From SIG622 sp045604705 (lineage in GTDB: Bacteria; Bacillota; Clostridia; Oscillospirales; CAG-382): a DNA stretch of 53,015 bases. The position numbers and the translations under genes are program-made. The stretch lies in NCBI GenBank assembly GCA_045604705.1, contig JAZUOO010000003.1, positions 1-53,015 on the forward strand, in the 5' to 3' direction. Positions 43,187 through 50,395 of the stretch are shown piece by piece; within the stretch, counting starts at the first letter, position 1; each line of letters begins with the position of its first letter. Under the pieces are notes generated by a model. It saw nothing but the letters and a program-made list of their open reading frames with translations. It did no database searches and was not told the DNA's origin.

Positions 43187-44389
43187 TTACGGAATAATCG
43201 CAATCTTAAGACCATCCTGACGAAGGTTGGTTTCAAGAGCTTCGTTTGCATCCGCAAGGTGGAACTTATGTGTGATAAGCTGATCAAGCGGAAGTCCTAT
43301 CGCCTTTGCACGCTTTAGGAAATCAAAGGTTGTTGCGTAGTCACGGAGTGTGTATACCCATGAGCCAACAGTTGTGATTTCCTTTGCGCAGATGTCAAAG
43401 TGAGGATTGATTGTTGCGTCGCCACCGTTTATAAAGAAGCCGAGCTCGCAAAGTCCGCCGCCGTTTCTTATGAACTTATAGATATTGGAATGTGCAACGG
43501 GAGAACCGGTACACTGGAATGCAAAGTCTGCAAGGTATCCGCCAAATGCGTCTTTTACGCCGCCGGCAAGCTCTTCCTGTCCCTTGTAGTCCTTAAAGTT
43601 TACGGTAGCGTTTGCACCCATCTTCTTTGCAAATTCAAGTCTCTGAGCATTTCCGTCAACAGCTACAATGTTTTCCGTACCCATCGTGCGAAGAACCGCA
43701 ATACAGATAAGTCCTATAGGGCCGCAACCCTGAATAACTACTCTTGAGTTAAATCTGAGAATGTTTGTAGATTTTGCTCTTTCCACTGCGTGAATAAGTA
43801 CTGCCGCAGGCTCGATAAGTATTCTCGAATCGAGGTCGAGGTCGCTTACGTTAAATATTGTTGAGCCTTTTCTGACAACTATGTAGTCCGCGTACCAGCC
43901 ATTGAGGTGAACGTCATCATCGGGAAGAAGTCCGTAAACGTCTGCACCGCCTACATTCTGCTTGTTAAGGTCAAACATTGTGATATCGGGATTGTCCTTG
44001 AAAATCATACAGGTAACAATTTTATCACCGATACCGAGGGGCTTGCCTGCACTGTCCTTTGTAACATTTTTACCGATTTTTACGATTTCTCCGGTACCCT
44101 CGTGTCCGAGAACAACCGGAATAAGTCCGAAGGGATCACGCTTAAATTCGTGTGCGTCCGTACCGCATACGCCGCAGCCCTCCATTCTTACAAGCACATC
44201 GTCGTCGCCGATTTCGGGAATGGGATATTCCTTGATTTCAAACTTCTCTGTTTTTGTGAGAAGTGCGACGCGGCTTGTTTTGGGTATTGCCGAGCCTGCA
44301 GTCTTGGGAGTGGCAGGTGCAGATGAAGTTCCCTTCATACCTGCAATTACTTCCTTGACTATGGCTTCAATTCTTTCTTGTTCAGTCAT
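43187..44389 (-). CDS. Zinc-dependent MDR alcohol dehydrogenase with N-terminal encapsulation peptide
   Basis: 400 aa from the ATG at 44389, which has GAAAGGA 6 bases upstream. Residues 1-20 form an amphipathic helix (ERIEAIVKEVIAGMKG), then an Ala/Pro/Thr linker to about 40: the layout of a BMC encapsulation peptide. The MDR core follows: catalytic zinc block CGVCGTDAHEF, GHEGTGEIV, and Rossmann GCGPIGLICIAVL. The usual four-cysteine structural zinc loop is absent; that region reads CMIFKDNPDITMFDLNK. NAD is likely. I infer lactaldehyde to propanediol, or propanal to propanol, inside the compartment; the substrate is not shown by the sequence. Confidence 0.85.
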   Translation of the reverse strand: MTEQERIEAIVKEVIAGMKGTSSAPATPKTAGSAIPKTSRVALLTKTEKFEIKEYPIPEIGDDDVLVRMEGCGVCGTDAHEFKRDPFGLIPVVLGHEGTGEIVKIGKNVTKDSAGKPLGIGDKIVTCMIFKDNPDITMFDLNKQNVGGADVYGLLPDDDVHLNGWYADYIVVRKGSTIFNVSDLDLDSRILIEPAAVLIHAVERAKSTNILRFNSRVVIQGCGPIGLICIAVLRTMGTENIVAVDGNAQRLEFAKKMGANATVNFKDYKGQEELAGGVKDAFGGYLADFAFQCTGSPVAHSNIYKFIRNGGGLCELGFFINGGDATINPHFDICAKEITTVGSWVYTLRDYATTFDFLKRAKAIGLPLDQLITHKFHLADANEALETNLRQDGLKIAIIP

Positions 44390-44433
44390 GATGCTTCCTT
44401 TCAGTCGCAATGCATAATGCATAATTTAGGTTA

Positions 44434-44448
44434 ATTTGCTTTGCAAAT
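44434..44448. repeat. Short palindrome between GlcG-like and Zn-ADH genes
   Basis: ATTTGC-TTT-GCAAAT, 6-bp arms. It lies in a 68-base gap within the operon. A tandem GCATAAT GCATAAT sits 14-25 bases away. Similar short palindromes are found in other gaps of the window. Confidence 0.5.
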
Positions 44449-44457
44449 CTTCTTTAT

Positions 44458-44964
44458 TTAATTAAACAGTTCGTCAAATATTTTTTTGCCGTAGGCGGAA
44501 AGTGCTGTGTCTTGTTCTTCGCTGCCGCCGCTGACACCGAGTCCTCCGAGAATTTTTCCTGATGCTTCGAGAGTGTCGCCGCCGCCAAAGATTACTATTT
44601 TGCCACCGTTGGTATGCTGGATACCGTAGAGGGATTGTCCAGGCTGTGCGAGGGTTGAAAGCTTCTTTGTTGACATTTTGAGTGCAACGCTTGTGTACGC
44701 TTTGTTGATGGCTATATCACGACTTGCGAGATATGAATTGTCCATACACTCACAAAGTTTGAGATTTCCGCCATCGTCGGCTATTGCGACTACGGCATTC
44801 ACTCCCATCTCCTTGGCTTTTGCTTCTACCTTTGAGGCAAGAAGCTTTGCATCTTCAAGGGATATGTATTCGATTTTCCTTTTACGACTTGTCGGTGCGG
44901 CAACGCTTTCGCTGTTTTTTATTACCTCTACCGCTTCTTTGACGAGTTTATCAATATCTACCAT
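44458..44964 (-). CDS. GlcG/HbpS/PduO-C-like protein with N-terminal encapsulation-type helix
   Basis: 168 aa. Residues 1-20 are an amphipathic helix (DIDKLVKEAVEVIKNS), then a Ser/Ala/Pro linker and the GlcG-like domain from about 32: ISLEDAKLLASKVEAKAKEMG, VVAIADDGGNLKLCECMD, then GGKIVIFGGGDTLE and GGLGVSGGSEEQD (about 140-152). This domain is common in BMC loci (PduO C-terminus) where it may bind haem or cofactors; its role is unproved. Starts 9 bases after the aldolase stop without a strong ribosome site, so probably coupled. Confidence 0.85.
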   Translation of the reverse strand: MVDIDKLVKEAVEVIKNSESVAAPTSRKRKIEYISLEDAKLLASKVEAKAKEMGVNAVVAIADDGGNLKLCECMDNSYLASRDIAINKAYTSVALKMSTKKLSTLAQPGQSLYGIQHTNGGKIVIFGGGDTLEASGKILGGLGVSGGSEEQDTALSAYGKKIFDELFN

Positions 44965-44973
44965 GTTCAGTAA

Positions 44974-45768
44974 TTACTTACCGAGAGAAGCAAGAACCTT
45001 CTTTGTAATCTCTGCGATAAGCGCGCTGTCGTCACCGCCGCAATTGCCGCCGCATGAACCACATGAGTGACAACTGGGCTTGCCTGCCTTAGCGTTGGGA
45101 CAGATGTCTGCAGGATGCTTACCCTTAAGGCCGAACTGACGTCTGATTTCATAAAGTCTCTGAACCTGATCCTCGGAGAGCTGCTTTGGACCACCGAGCA
45201 TCTTTGACTGGTAGAGAAGCTGTGCGTAGAATTCAAGGGATTCCATTTTGTGATATGCGTTGAGAAGAGAATCAGAGAATGCGAGAGCACCATGGTTAGC
45301 AAGAAGAACTGCATCGTAATACTGAACATATTTGGATACCGCATCAGGAATTTCTTCTGTGGATGGTGTACCGTATTCAGCTATCGGAACGCAGCCGAGT
45401 GCAATAACCGCTTCAGGCATAATCGGTTCTGTAAGCGGAATACCTGCAATTGCAAAGCTTGTAGCATAAAGAGGATGAGCGTGAACTACAGACTTAACGT
45501 CCGGTCTTTCCTTATACACTCTCATGTGCATCTTGATTTCGGAAGATGGCTTGAAGCCGTCATAAGCCTGGATAACTTTGCCTTCTGCGTCTACCTTGCA
45601 GATGAATTCGGGAGTCATGAAACCCTTGGATACGCCTGTAGGTGTGCAGAGGAATTCGTTGTCATTGAGCTTTACAGAGATGTTACCGTCGTTGGAAGCA
45701 ACCATTCCCTTGTCATAAATTCTCTTACCGATTTCGCAAATTTGTTTTTTGATTTCGTACTCTGACAT
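44974..45768 (-). CDS. Class II aldolase (L-fuculose/L-rhamnulose-phosphate type) with C-terminal encapsulation peptide
   Basis: 264 aa from the ATG at 45768, with AAAGGAG 9 bases upstream; the frame remains open into the promoter, so longer starts are excluded. Splits L-fuculose-1-P (or the rhamnulose analogue) into DHAP and lactaldehyde. Catalytic Glu is in PSSEIKMH (about residue 74), zinc ligands in VVHAHPLYA (about 92-94) and LANHGALA (about 155). After the domain comes a cysteine-rich linker (C233, C236, C239, C243) and a helix ALIAEITKKVLASLGK, a typical encapsulation peptide. First gene of the long BMC operon. Confidence 0.9.
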   Translation of the reverse strand: MSEYEIKKQICEIGKRIYDKGMVASNDGNISVKLNDNEFLCTPTGVSKGFMTPEFICKVDAEGKVIQAYDGFKPSSEIKMHMRVYKERPDVKSVVHAHPLYATSFAIAGIPLTEPIMPEAVIALGCVPIAEYGTPSTEEIPDAVSKYVQYYDAVLLANHGALAFSDSLLNAYHKMESLEFYAQLLYQSKMLGGPKQLSEDQVQRLYEIRRQFGLKGKHPADICPNAKAGKPSCHSCGSCGGNCGGDDSALIAEITKKVLASLGK

Positions 45769-45839
45769 TTTCTTTATCTCCTTTGATAAAATTGATTTGC
45801 TTATTTGTTTTTTGTGTATTTCTACACTTTCATGTATAA

Positions 45840-45868
45840 ATAATACCACATTCACTTGGTTTTGTCAA
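45840..45868 (-). promoter_or_regulatory. Promoter of the aldolase-to-pduQ operon
   Basis: Minus strand: -35 TTGACA (45863-45868), 17-bp spacer, -10 TATTAT (45840-45845). TCTCTTGACA is shared with the dehydratase promoter. The transcript would have a leader of about 65 bases. Confidence 0.85.
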
Positions 45869-45886
45869 GAGAAATAAGCTTATTTT

Positions 45887-45929
45887 TGTGGTTTTTTCGT
45901 GGTTTTTGTGTTGTTTTATGTTGTTTTTG
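45887..45929 (-). promoter_or_regulatory. Phased operator array upstream of the aldolase promoter
   Basis: Four tandem copies of a TG(T/G)(T/G)GTTTT unit (plus strand) at spacings of 11, 11 and 10 bp, ending about 18 bp from the -35 box. In operon orientation the unit reads AAAACAACA or AAAACCAC. One-turn spacing puts every copy on the same face of the helix. The same unit recurs at 50279-50331. Confidence 0.7.
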
Positions 45930-45972
45930 ATTCAAAAGTCTCGTTTTATTACCATTTTATGAACGTAAGATG

Positions 45973-46395
45973 CTATTTAAGATATTCAAGCAGCTCTTCC
46001 ACTCCTTGATTTTTCTTCGAGGAAGTGAAAAATATCGGATTACACCCGCACATTTCAAGCCGCATTTTTGCAAGCTCAAGATTTGCTTCCGGCTCGTCGC
46101 ATTTAGTCACAATTCCAATAACCGGTCTATTTGCAACAGGTGCACAAGCAGGCGGGAACACACAGAAATCATCTGTTGCACACAATACAAGTCCGACAAC
46201 ATCTGCTTCAAAGGAATAGACCGCCAAAGCTCCACCGAGATCGTTTCCCTCGGTGTATTCGCCGGGAGTATCCATGAAAGTATCAGAATAGTCTATGTAT
46301 TGGGTTTTGCGGTAGACAAGCTCTTCGCCTCTGAGAGCTTCTATGAGAGTGGTTTTACCGCTGCCGCTTGTACCTATGAAGATAATTTTTTTCAT
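45973..46395 (-). CDS. eutP: EutP/PduV small GTPase-like protein
   Basis: 140 aa. P-loop GTSGSGKTTL (about residues 8-17), switch DTPGEYTEG (about 43-51), and the guanine motif TKCD (about 118-121). Found in most Eut/Pdu loci; acetate kinase activity or a role in BMC positioning has been proposed for the family. Starts two bases after the eutS stop (TGATTATG), so coupled. Last gene of the dehydratase unit; no clear terminator follows before the next promoter. Confidence 0.9.
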   Translation of the reverse strand: MKKIIFIGTSGSGKTTLIEALRGEELVYRKTQYIDYSDTFMDTPGEYTEGNDLGGALAVYSFEADVVGLVLCATDDFCVFPPACAPVANRPVIGIVTKCDEPEANLELAKMRLEMCGCNPIFFTSSKKNQGVEELLEYLK

Positions 46396-46397
46396 AA

Positions 46398-46763
46398 TCA
46401 GGTCTTTGTTATATCGCAGATTGTGAAGCCGAGTTTTTTGTCTGCATATTCAACCACAGCGATAAGAGCTGATTCCACTTCGGAAACGGAACCGACAACT
46501 ATCAGCGTTCCGGAGAATCTGTCAACAAAGCCCACTTCTGCGCCCGATGATTTAAGGGAAAGGTCTGCGGCTATTATTGCATATTCCGAGGGGCACATTG
46601 TTACTATGCCAATTGCCGATTTTGTACTGTAGTCTACAGTCGGGTCAAGTCCCAATTTACGATAGAGGGTGTTATCCGGATTTGCGATTATATGTGCGAG
46701 AGTTATCTGTTTTCCCGGAACGGATTCCTGGATTATTCTCTGTTTTGTTTCGTAGATTTCCAT
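46398..46763 (-). CDS. eutS: EutS/PduU-type circularly permuted BMC-H shell protein
   Basis: 121 aa from the ATG at 46763, with GGAG 6 bases upstream; an ATG four codons earlier overlaps that site. The sequence starts with the EutS/PduU hairpin RIIQESVPGKQITLAHIIANP (about residues 8-28), which forms the beta-barrel plug over the pore. Then AIGIVTMCPSEYAIIAADLSLKSSGAEVGFVDRFSGTLIVVGSVSEVE and the ending FTICDITKT, all near-signature. Lies in the dehydratase unit between activase and eutP. Confidence 0.95.
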   Translation of the reverse strand: MEIYETKQRIIQESVPGKQITLAHIIANPDNTLYRKLGLDPTVDYSTKSAIGIVTMCPSEYAIIAADLSLKSSGAEVGFVDRFSGTLIVVGSVSEVESALIAVVEYADKKLGFTICDITKT

Positions 46764-46788
46764 ATAAATCTCCATTCTGCAAGGTTAG

Positions 46789-46858
46789 CGAAAATTCCAA
46801 CGGAATTTTCGTGCGTGAAATAACTGCAATAAGTTCAGCAGTTTGTCGGTTTTCACGC
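46789..46858 (-). repeat. Two strong hairpins between activase and eutS genes
   Basis: Hairpin one: perfect 10-bp stem, CGAAAATTCC/GGAATTTTCG, 3-base loop (46789-46811). Hairpin two: GCGTGAAA (46813-46820) with TTTCACGC (46851-46858), enclosing AACTGC/GCAGTT. It begins at the last base of the activase stop codon. No U tract follows, so stabilisation or processing of the dehydratase-activase part of the mRNA is more likely than termination. Confidence 0.7.
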
Positions 46859-47643
46859 TATCCGCCGATTATTGCGGTAAGTCCCGTGGACTCGGCAACC
46901 TTTCGCAAGGTCTCCATTTTTTCCTTTGAGGGCGGCGGTACATCGCCCATTTTGTATTCCCTGTCAAGACCGACATACTTATCGTAGCCGAGTCTGTGGT
47001 ACGGCAAAAGGTGTATTTCAGTTACGCCGGGAAGACTTTTTGCAAAGCTTGAAATGTCCCTTATTTCTTCTTCCTTATCATTGAATGTGGGAATTACGGG
47101 GACTCTTATTATTAAGTTCGTACCATACTGTGCAATCTTTTTTGCATTCTGAAGTATAAGCTCGTTTCGCAGCCCACAGAATTCTTCATGCTTTTCGGAA
47201 TTTGTATGCTTTATATCCATAAGAACATTATCAAGAAACGGAAGCACCGGCTCTATCATATTCCATGGGAGACAGGCTGTTGTTTCTACTGCCGTCGTTA
47301 TGCCGTTTTTCTTACATTCCGACAATAATGCTTTCACAAAATCTGTCTGACACAGAGCCTCTCCGCCTGAAAGTGTAAGTCCTCCGTGGCTTCTTCTGTA
47401 GTACGGCATATCCTGTAATATTTTCTTCATTACCTCTCCCACTGTAGTGTCATAACCGATGACTTTTGTGCCATCCCTGGTTTTCATACGCTGTATAAGA
47501 TAGCTCTGAGATTCAGGATTACAGCACCAGCGGCATCGAAGAATACAGCCTTTGAGAAAGACTATCGTCCGTATTCCGGGACCGTCGTGGGTTGAGAATT
47601 TTTGTATGTCGAATATTCGTCCGACTACGGAGTTGTTGTCCAT
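46858..47643 (-). CDS. Glycyl-radical enzyme activase (radical SAM), short form
   Basis: 261 aa. Cuts SAM to place the glycyl radical on the dehydratase. Radical SAM motif CxxxCxxC in FLKGCILRCRWCCNPE (about residues 29-44). N-terminal KFSTHDGPGIRT (about 15-26) is the activase signature, and GGLTLSGGEAL (about 86-96) the SAM/GGE block. Unlike many dehydratase activases there is no ferredoxin-like insert with extra cysteine clusters after the radical SAM motif; it resembles the size of pyruvate formate-lyase activase. AAGGA 8 bases before the ATG; 25 bases after its substrate gene. Confidence 0.93.
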   Translation of the reverse strand: MDNNSVVGRIFDIQKFSTHDGPGIRTIVFLKGCILRCRWCCNPESQSYLIQRMKTRDGTKVIGYDTTVGEVMKKILQDMPYYRRSHGGLTLSGGEALCQTDFVKALLSECKKNGITTAVETTACLPWNMIEPVLPFLDNVLMDIKHTNSEKHEEFCGLRNELILQNAKKIAQYGTNLIIRVPVIPTFNDKEEEIRDISSFAKSLPGVTEIHLLPYHRLGYDKYVGLDREYKMGDVPPPSKEKMETLRKVAESTGLTAIIGG

Positions 47644-47668
47644 ATATTTTTCCTTAATTCTTATTTGT

Positions 47669-50179
47669 TTAGAACGCAGCTTGTTCTGTTCTGTTTATAA
47701 TATCGTCCTGCAAAGACTTTGAAAGTGTAGTAAACAATGCACTGTACCCCGCAACTCTCACAACAAGGCTCTTGTATTTTTCCGGATTTCTCTGTGCATC
47801 GTAAAGTGTTTCACGGCTTACTACATTGAACTGCATATGACTGCCTTTAAGTTCGAAGTAGGTCTGAACGAGAGACGCAAAGTTTTCAAGTCCGCTGTCC
47901 CCTGCAAGTGCACTCGGATGGAACTTCATGTTAAAGAGAGTACCGTTGGAGGCAATACCGTGGTCGAGCCGTGACACGGAATTTGCACTTGATGTGGGAC
48001 CGTTGACGTCTCTGCCCGCGGTGGGAGATACACCATCGGCTACGGGAGTTTTTGCAAGTCTGCCGTCGGGGGTTGCACCTGTCTGTGCTCCGAGAGGTAC
48101 GTTTGCAGATACGGGATAGAGTCCTGCCTGAAATTGTCCGCCTCTGGGATTTTTATAATTCAGCATGGGCTTTGTGTATGTATATGCCGCTTCTCTTGCT
48201 ATAGCATCAACTTCTTCAATGTCGTTACCGTATTTGGGAGCATCCAGGATCATCTGCCGGATTTCGGCGTAACGTGCGTTATCATTTGTACTTTTAATTT
48301 CGCTGAAAATCTTTGCAATAATCTCGGCAGTAATTTCAACACCTTTTTTTGAAAGTTCAAGAGCAATCTGCTCTGTAATCTTCCCTGCATTCTCCGAACC
48401 GTTACCAAAGTTTTCGGAAAGAGCATCACGAAGCTCGGAAAGTGTAAACTTCTTCTGTTCAAAAACAAGTGTCTTTATTGCGTAAAGTGCATCGGCTACA
48501 TTTGCAATACCGAAACCTTGAGGACCTGTAAAGTTATATACACAGCCACCCTGCTCGGGGGTTTTTCCTCTCTTGATACAATCATCCAGCATGGATGAGA
48601 GATACGGAAGCGGACATCTTTCTGCGTGGGCTACGTCTATTGCATTATCGGCATTTACAAGCAAAGAAATGCAGTAGTTCATCTGAGCTTTATAAGCTTC
48701 AAAAAATTCTTCGTATGTTTTAAAGGAAACAACATCGCCCGTTTTTACACCGACCTGCTCGCCATCAAATACACCGTTTGAGAATACAAGCTCCATAGGT
48801 TTTAGCATATTGAAGAATGCTGCATCGTGCCAGCCCCATGTTTTACCCGAAACCTGAGGCTCAACACAGCCGATGATGTTGTAATCTCTTGCATCCTCAA
48901 GGGTAAGTCCTCTTGACATAAGTGACGGAATAATTACTTCATCGTTGTAGTATGCCGGAAGTCCGACACCTGTTCTTGTGAGCTCTGCTGCTCTTATAAT
49001 AAATTCATGAGGTGTTTTATTCCATATTCGTACGGAGAAAGAGGGTGCAGGGAGCATGACGTGCATTGTTGCATCTATACACATAAAAGAGAGATCATTA
49101 GTTGCATCCTCGCCGTTTCTGTCCTGACCACCCGCAATAAGATTCTGGAAGAGGGAGTAACCGGCAAAACCCTCGGCAGATGCTGCATCACGGCATTTAT
49201 TAAGGTCGTTAAGCTTTATCCAGATACAATCCATTAATTCCTGTGCAAAATCTCTTGTTATTCTGCCCGAGTCAATGTCTGCTTTATAGTAAGGATACAT
49301 ATACTGGTCGAAACGGCCGGGAGAGATAGAGTGTCCGCTTGATTCGATCTGGAGAAGCATCTGAATAAACCAAAAGCTCTGACACGCCTCATAAAATGAG
49401 GTTGCTCCATTGGCGGGAACTCTTTCACAGTTTTCGGCGATCTTCAAAAGTTCTGCTTTTCTTGTGGTATCAAACTCCTTTGCAGCCATATCACGGGCAA
49501 GTTTTGAATATCTTTTTGCATATGTAATTACAGCTTCGCAGCTCATGGTTATTGCATCAAGAAGCGCTTTTTTTGAAACGTAATTTTCATCACCGAAGTC
49601 CATGGTTGCAATCTCAGCTTTTATCTCATCAATGATGCCGAGATAACCTATTGCAAGCACTTTATCATACTGTACGGTAACATGACCTACACCGTTGTAG
49701 AAATAGTTGCCGGGAGTGAATATGTTATGCTTCATCGCAAGCTTTGCTTCGGACGCCATGAGAGACGTCGCAAGCTCACTTGTGGTTTTACCACTCCAAT
49801 ATTTATATACAGTTCTGAGTGTATTCTTAGTTTCCTCGGATATATAGAACGGGTCTGCACTTCGCTTTTCCACAGTGTCGAATTCGGCTTCCAACCAGTC
49901 ATAGGAAAATTCCGGGAATACCTGACAGCTTCTCGGTCTTACGGTTGAGCTGCCCACTATAAGTTCGTAAGGTCTTATTGTGACGGGAATGTTTTCCAGT
50001 ATATTTTTAAAGGCTTTTGCACGTCTTGTAACTATCGGCTCTCCCTCGGTCTGCATATAGCTTTCCGTAAGAAGCACAGCTCTGTCTGCTTCAATCTGCG
50101 GCATCTTTTCAAAGATGTGTTCTTTAAGCTTTTCTATTCTTGCGCTTTTTATGCACTTTTCGCTGTTATACTTTGGCAA
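47669..50179 (-). CDS. B12-independent diol (propanediol/glycerol) dehydratase, glycyl radical enzyme
   Basis: 836 aa from a TTG start at 50179 (AAAGGA 9 bases upstream). Converts 1,2-propanediol to propanal. Active-site set of diol dehydratases: His166 (GVGHVT), His283-Ser284 (SGHSIS), Cys438-Val-Glu440 (GCVEPQ) and Asp452 (GWHD), with the C438/E440/D452 spacing of Clostridium butyricum glycerol dehydratase. Glycyl radical loop RVAGYSALF, Gly811. It is about 45 residues longer than that enzyme because of an insertion at about 591-638 with two amphipathic helices. Neighbours (class II aldolase, pduQ, shell) favour propanediol as substrate. Confidence 0.95.
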   Translation of the reverse strand: MPKYNSEKCIKSARIEKLKEHIFEKMPQIEADRAVLLTESYMQTEGEPIVTRRAKAFKNILENIPVTIRPYELIVGSSTVRPRSCQVFPEFSYDWLEAEFDTVEKRSADPFYISEETKNTLRTVYKYWSGKTTSELATSLMASEAKLAMKHNIFTPGNYFYNGVGHVTVQYDKVLAIGYLGIIDEIKAEIATMDFGDENYVSKKALLDAITMSCEAVITYAKRYSKLARDMAAKEFDTTRKAELLKIAENCERVPANGATSFYEACQSFWFIQMLLQIESSGHSISPGRFDQYMYPYYKADIDSGRITRDFAQELMDCIWIKLNDLNKCRDAASAEGFAGYSLFQNLIAGGQDRNGEDATNDLSFMCIDATMHVMLPAPSFSVRIWNKTPHEFIIRAAELTRTGVGLPAYYNDEVIIPSLMSRGLTLEDARDYNIIGCVEPQVSGKTWGWHDAAFFNMLKPMELVFSNGVFDGEQVGVKTGDVVSFKTYEEFFEAYKAQMNYCISLLVNADNAIDVAHAERCPLPYLSSMLDDCIKRGKTPEQGGCVYNFTGPQGFGIANVADALYAIKTLVFEQKKFTLSELRDALSENFGNGSENAGKITEQIALELSKKGVEITAEIIAKIFSEIKSTNDNARYAEIRQMILDAPKYGNDIEEVDAIAREAAYTYTKPMLNYKNPRGGQFQAGLYPVSANVPLGAQTGATPDGRLAKTPVADGVSPTAGRDVNGPTSSANSVSRLDHGIASNGTLFNMKFHPSALAGDSGLENFASLVQTYFELKGSHMQFNVVSRETLYDAQRNPEKYKSLVVRVAGYSALFTTLSKSLQDDIINRTEQAAF

Positions 50180-50229
50180 GAAATCACGTCCTTTTTAATA
50201 TTTCCGAAAATACTCGGATACTACTTTGA

Positions 50230-50258
50230 ATTATACTATATAAGTTATTGTTTGTCAA
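50230..50258 (-). promoter_or_regulatory. Promoter of the dehydratase-to-eutP unit
   Basis: Minus strand: -35 TTGACA (50253-50258), 17-bp spacer, -10 TATAAT (50230-50235): a perfect match. Predicted leader about 45 bases. Confidence 0.9.
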
Positions 50259-50278
50259 GAGAAAACAACAATAAAATT

Positions 50279-50331
50279 TGTGTTTTTCTGTGTTTTGTTG
50301 ATTTTTTTCTTTGGTTTTATGTTGTTTTATG
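50279..50331 (-). promoter_or_regulatory. Phased operator array upstream of the dehydratase promoter
   Basis: Five tandem units related to TGTKGTTTTA (plus strand) at 10-11-bp steps: TGTGTTTTTC, TGTGTTTTGT, TGATTTTTTTC, TTTGGTTTTA, TGTTGTTTTA. They end about 20 bp from -35, as at the aldolase promoter. Likely binding sites for one regulator acting on both BMC units. Confidence 0.7.
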
Positions 50332-50338
50332 CCTCGAA

Positions 50339-50378
50339 TTACAAAATAAAAGGCGTTGTAAGAAAAAATACAACACCT
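50339..50378 (-). terminator. Terminator of the HAD phosphatase gene
   Basis: Minus strand: AGGTGTTGTA, 8-base loop, TACAACGCCT (50351-50378; one G-U pair), then TTTATTTTG. It isolates the BMC promoter from upstream transcription. Confidence 0.85.
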
Positions 50379-50395
50379 GAAATTCAGTATTCTAT

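Noticed and set aside
45887..50331. CRISPR-like repeats at the BMC promoters
   Set aside because: Units are 10-11 bp without unique spacers and lie directly upstream of -35 boxes, so operators are the better reading.
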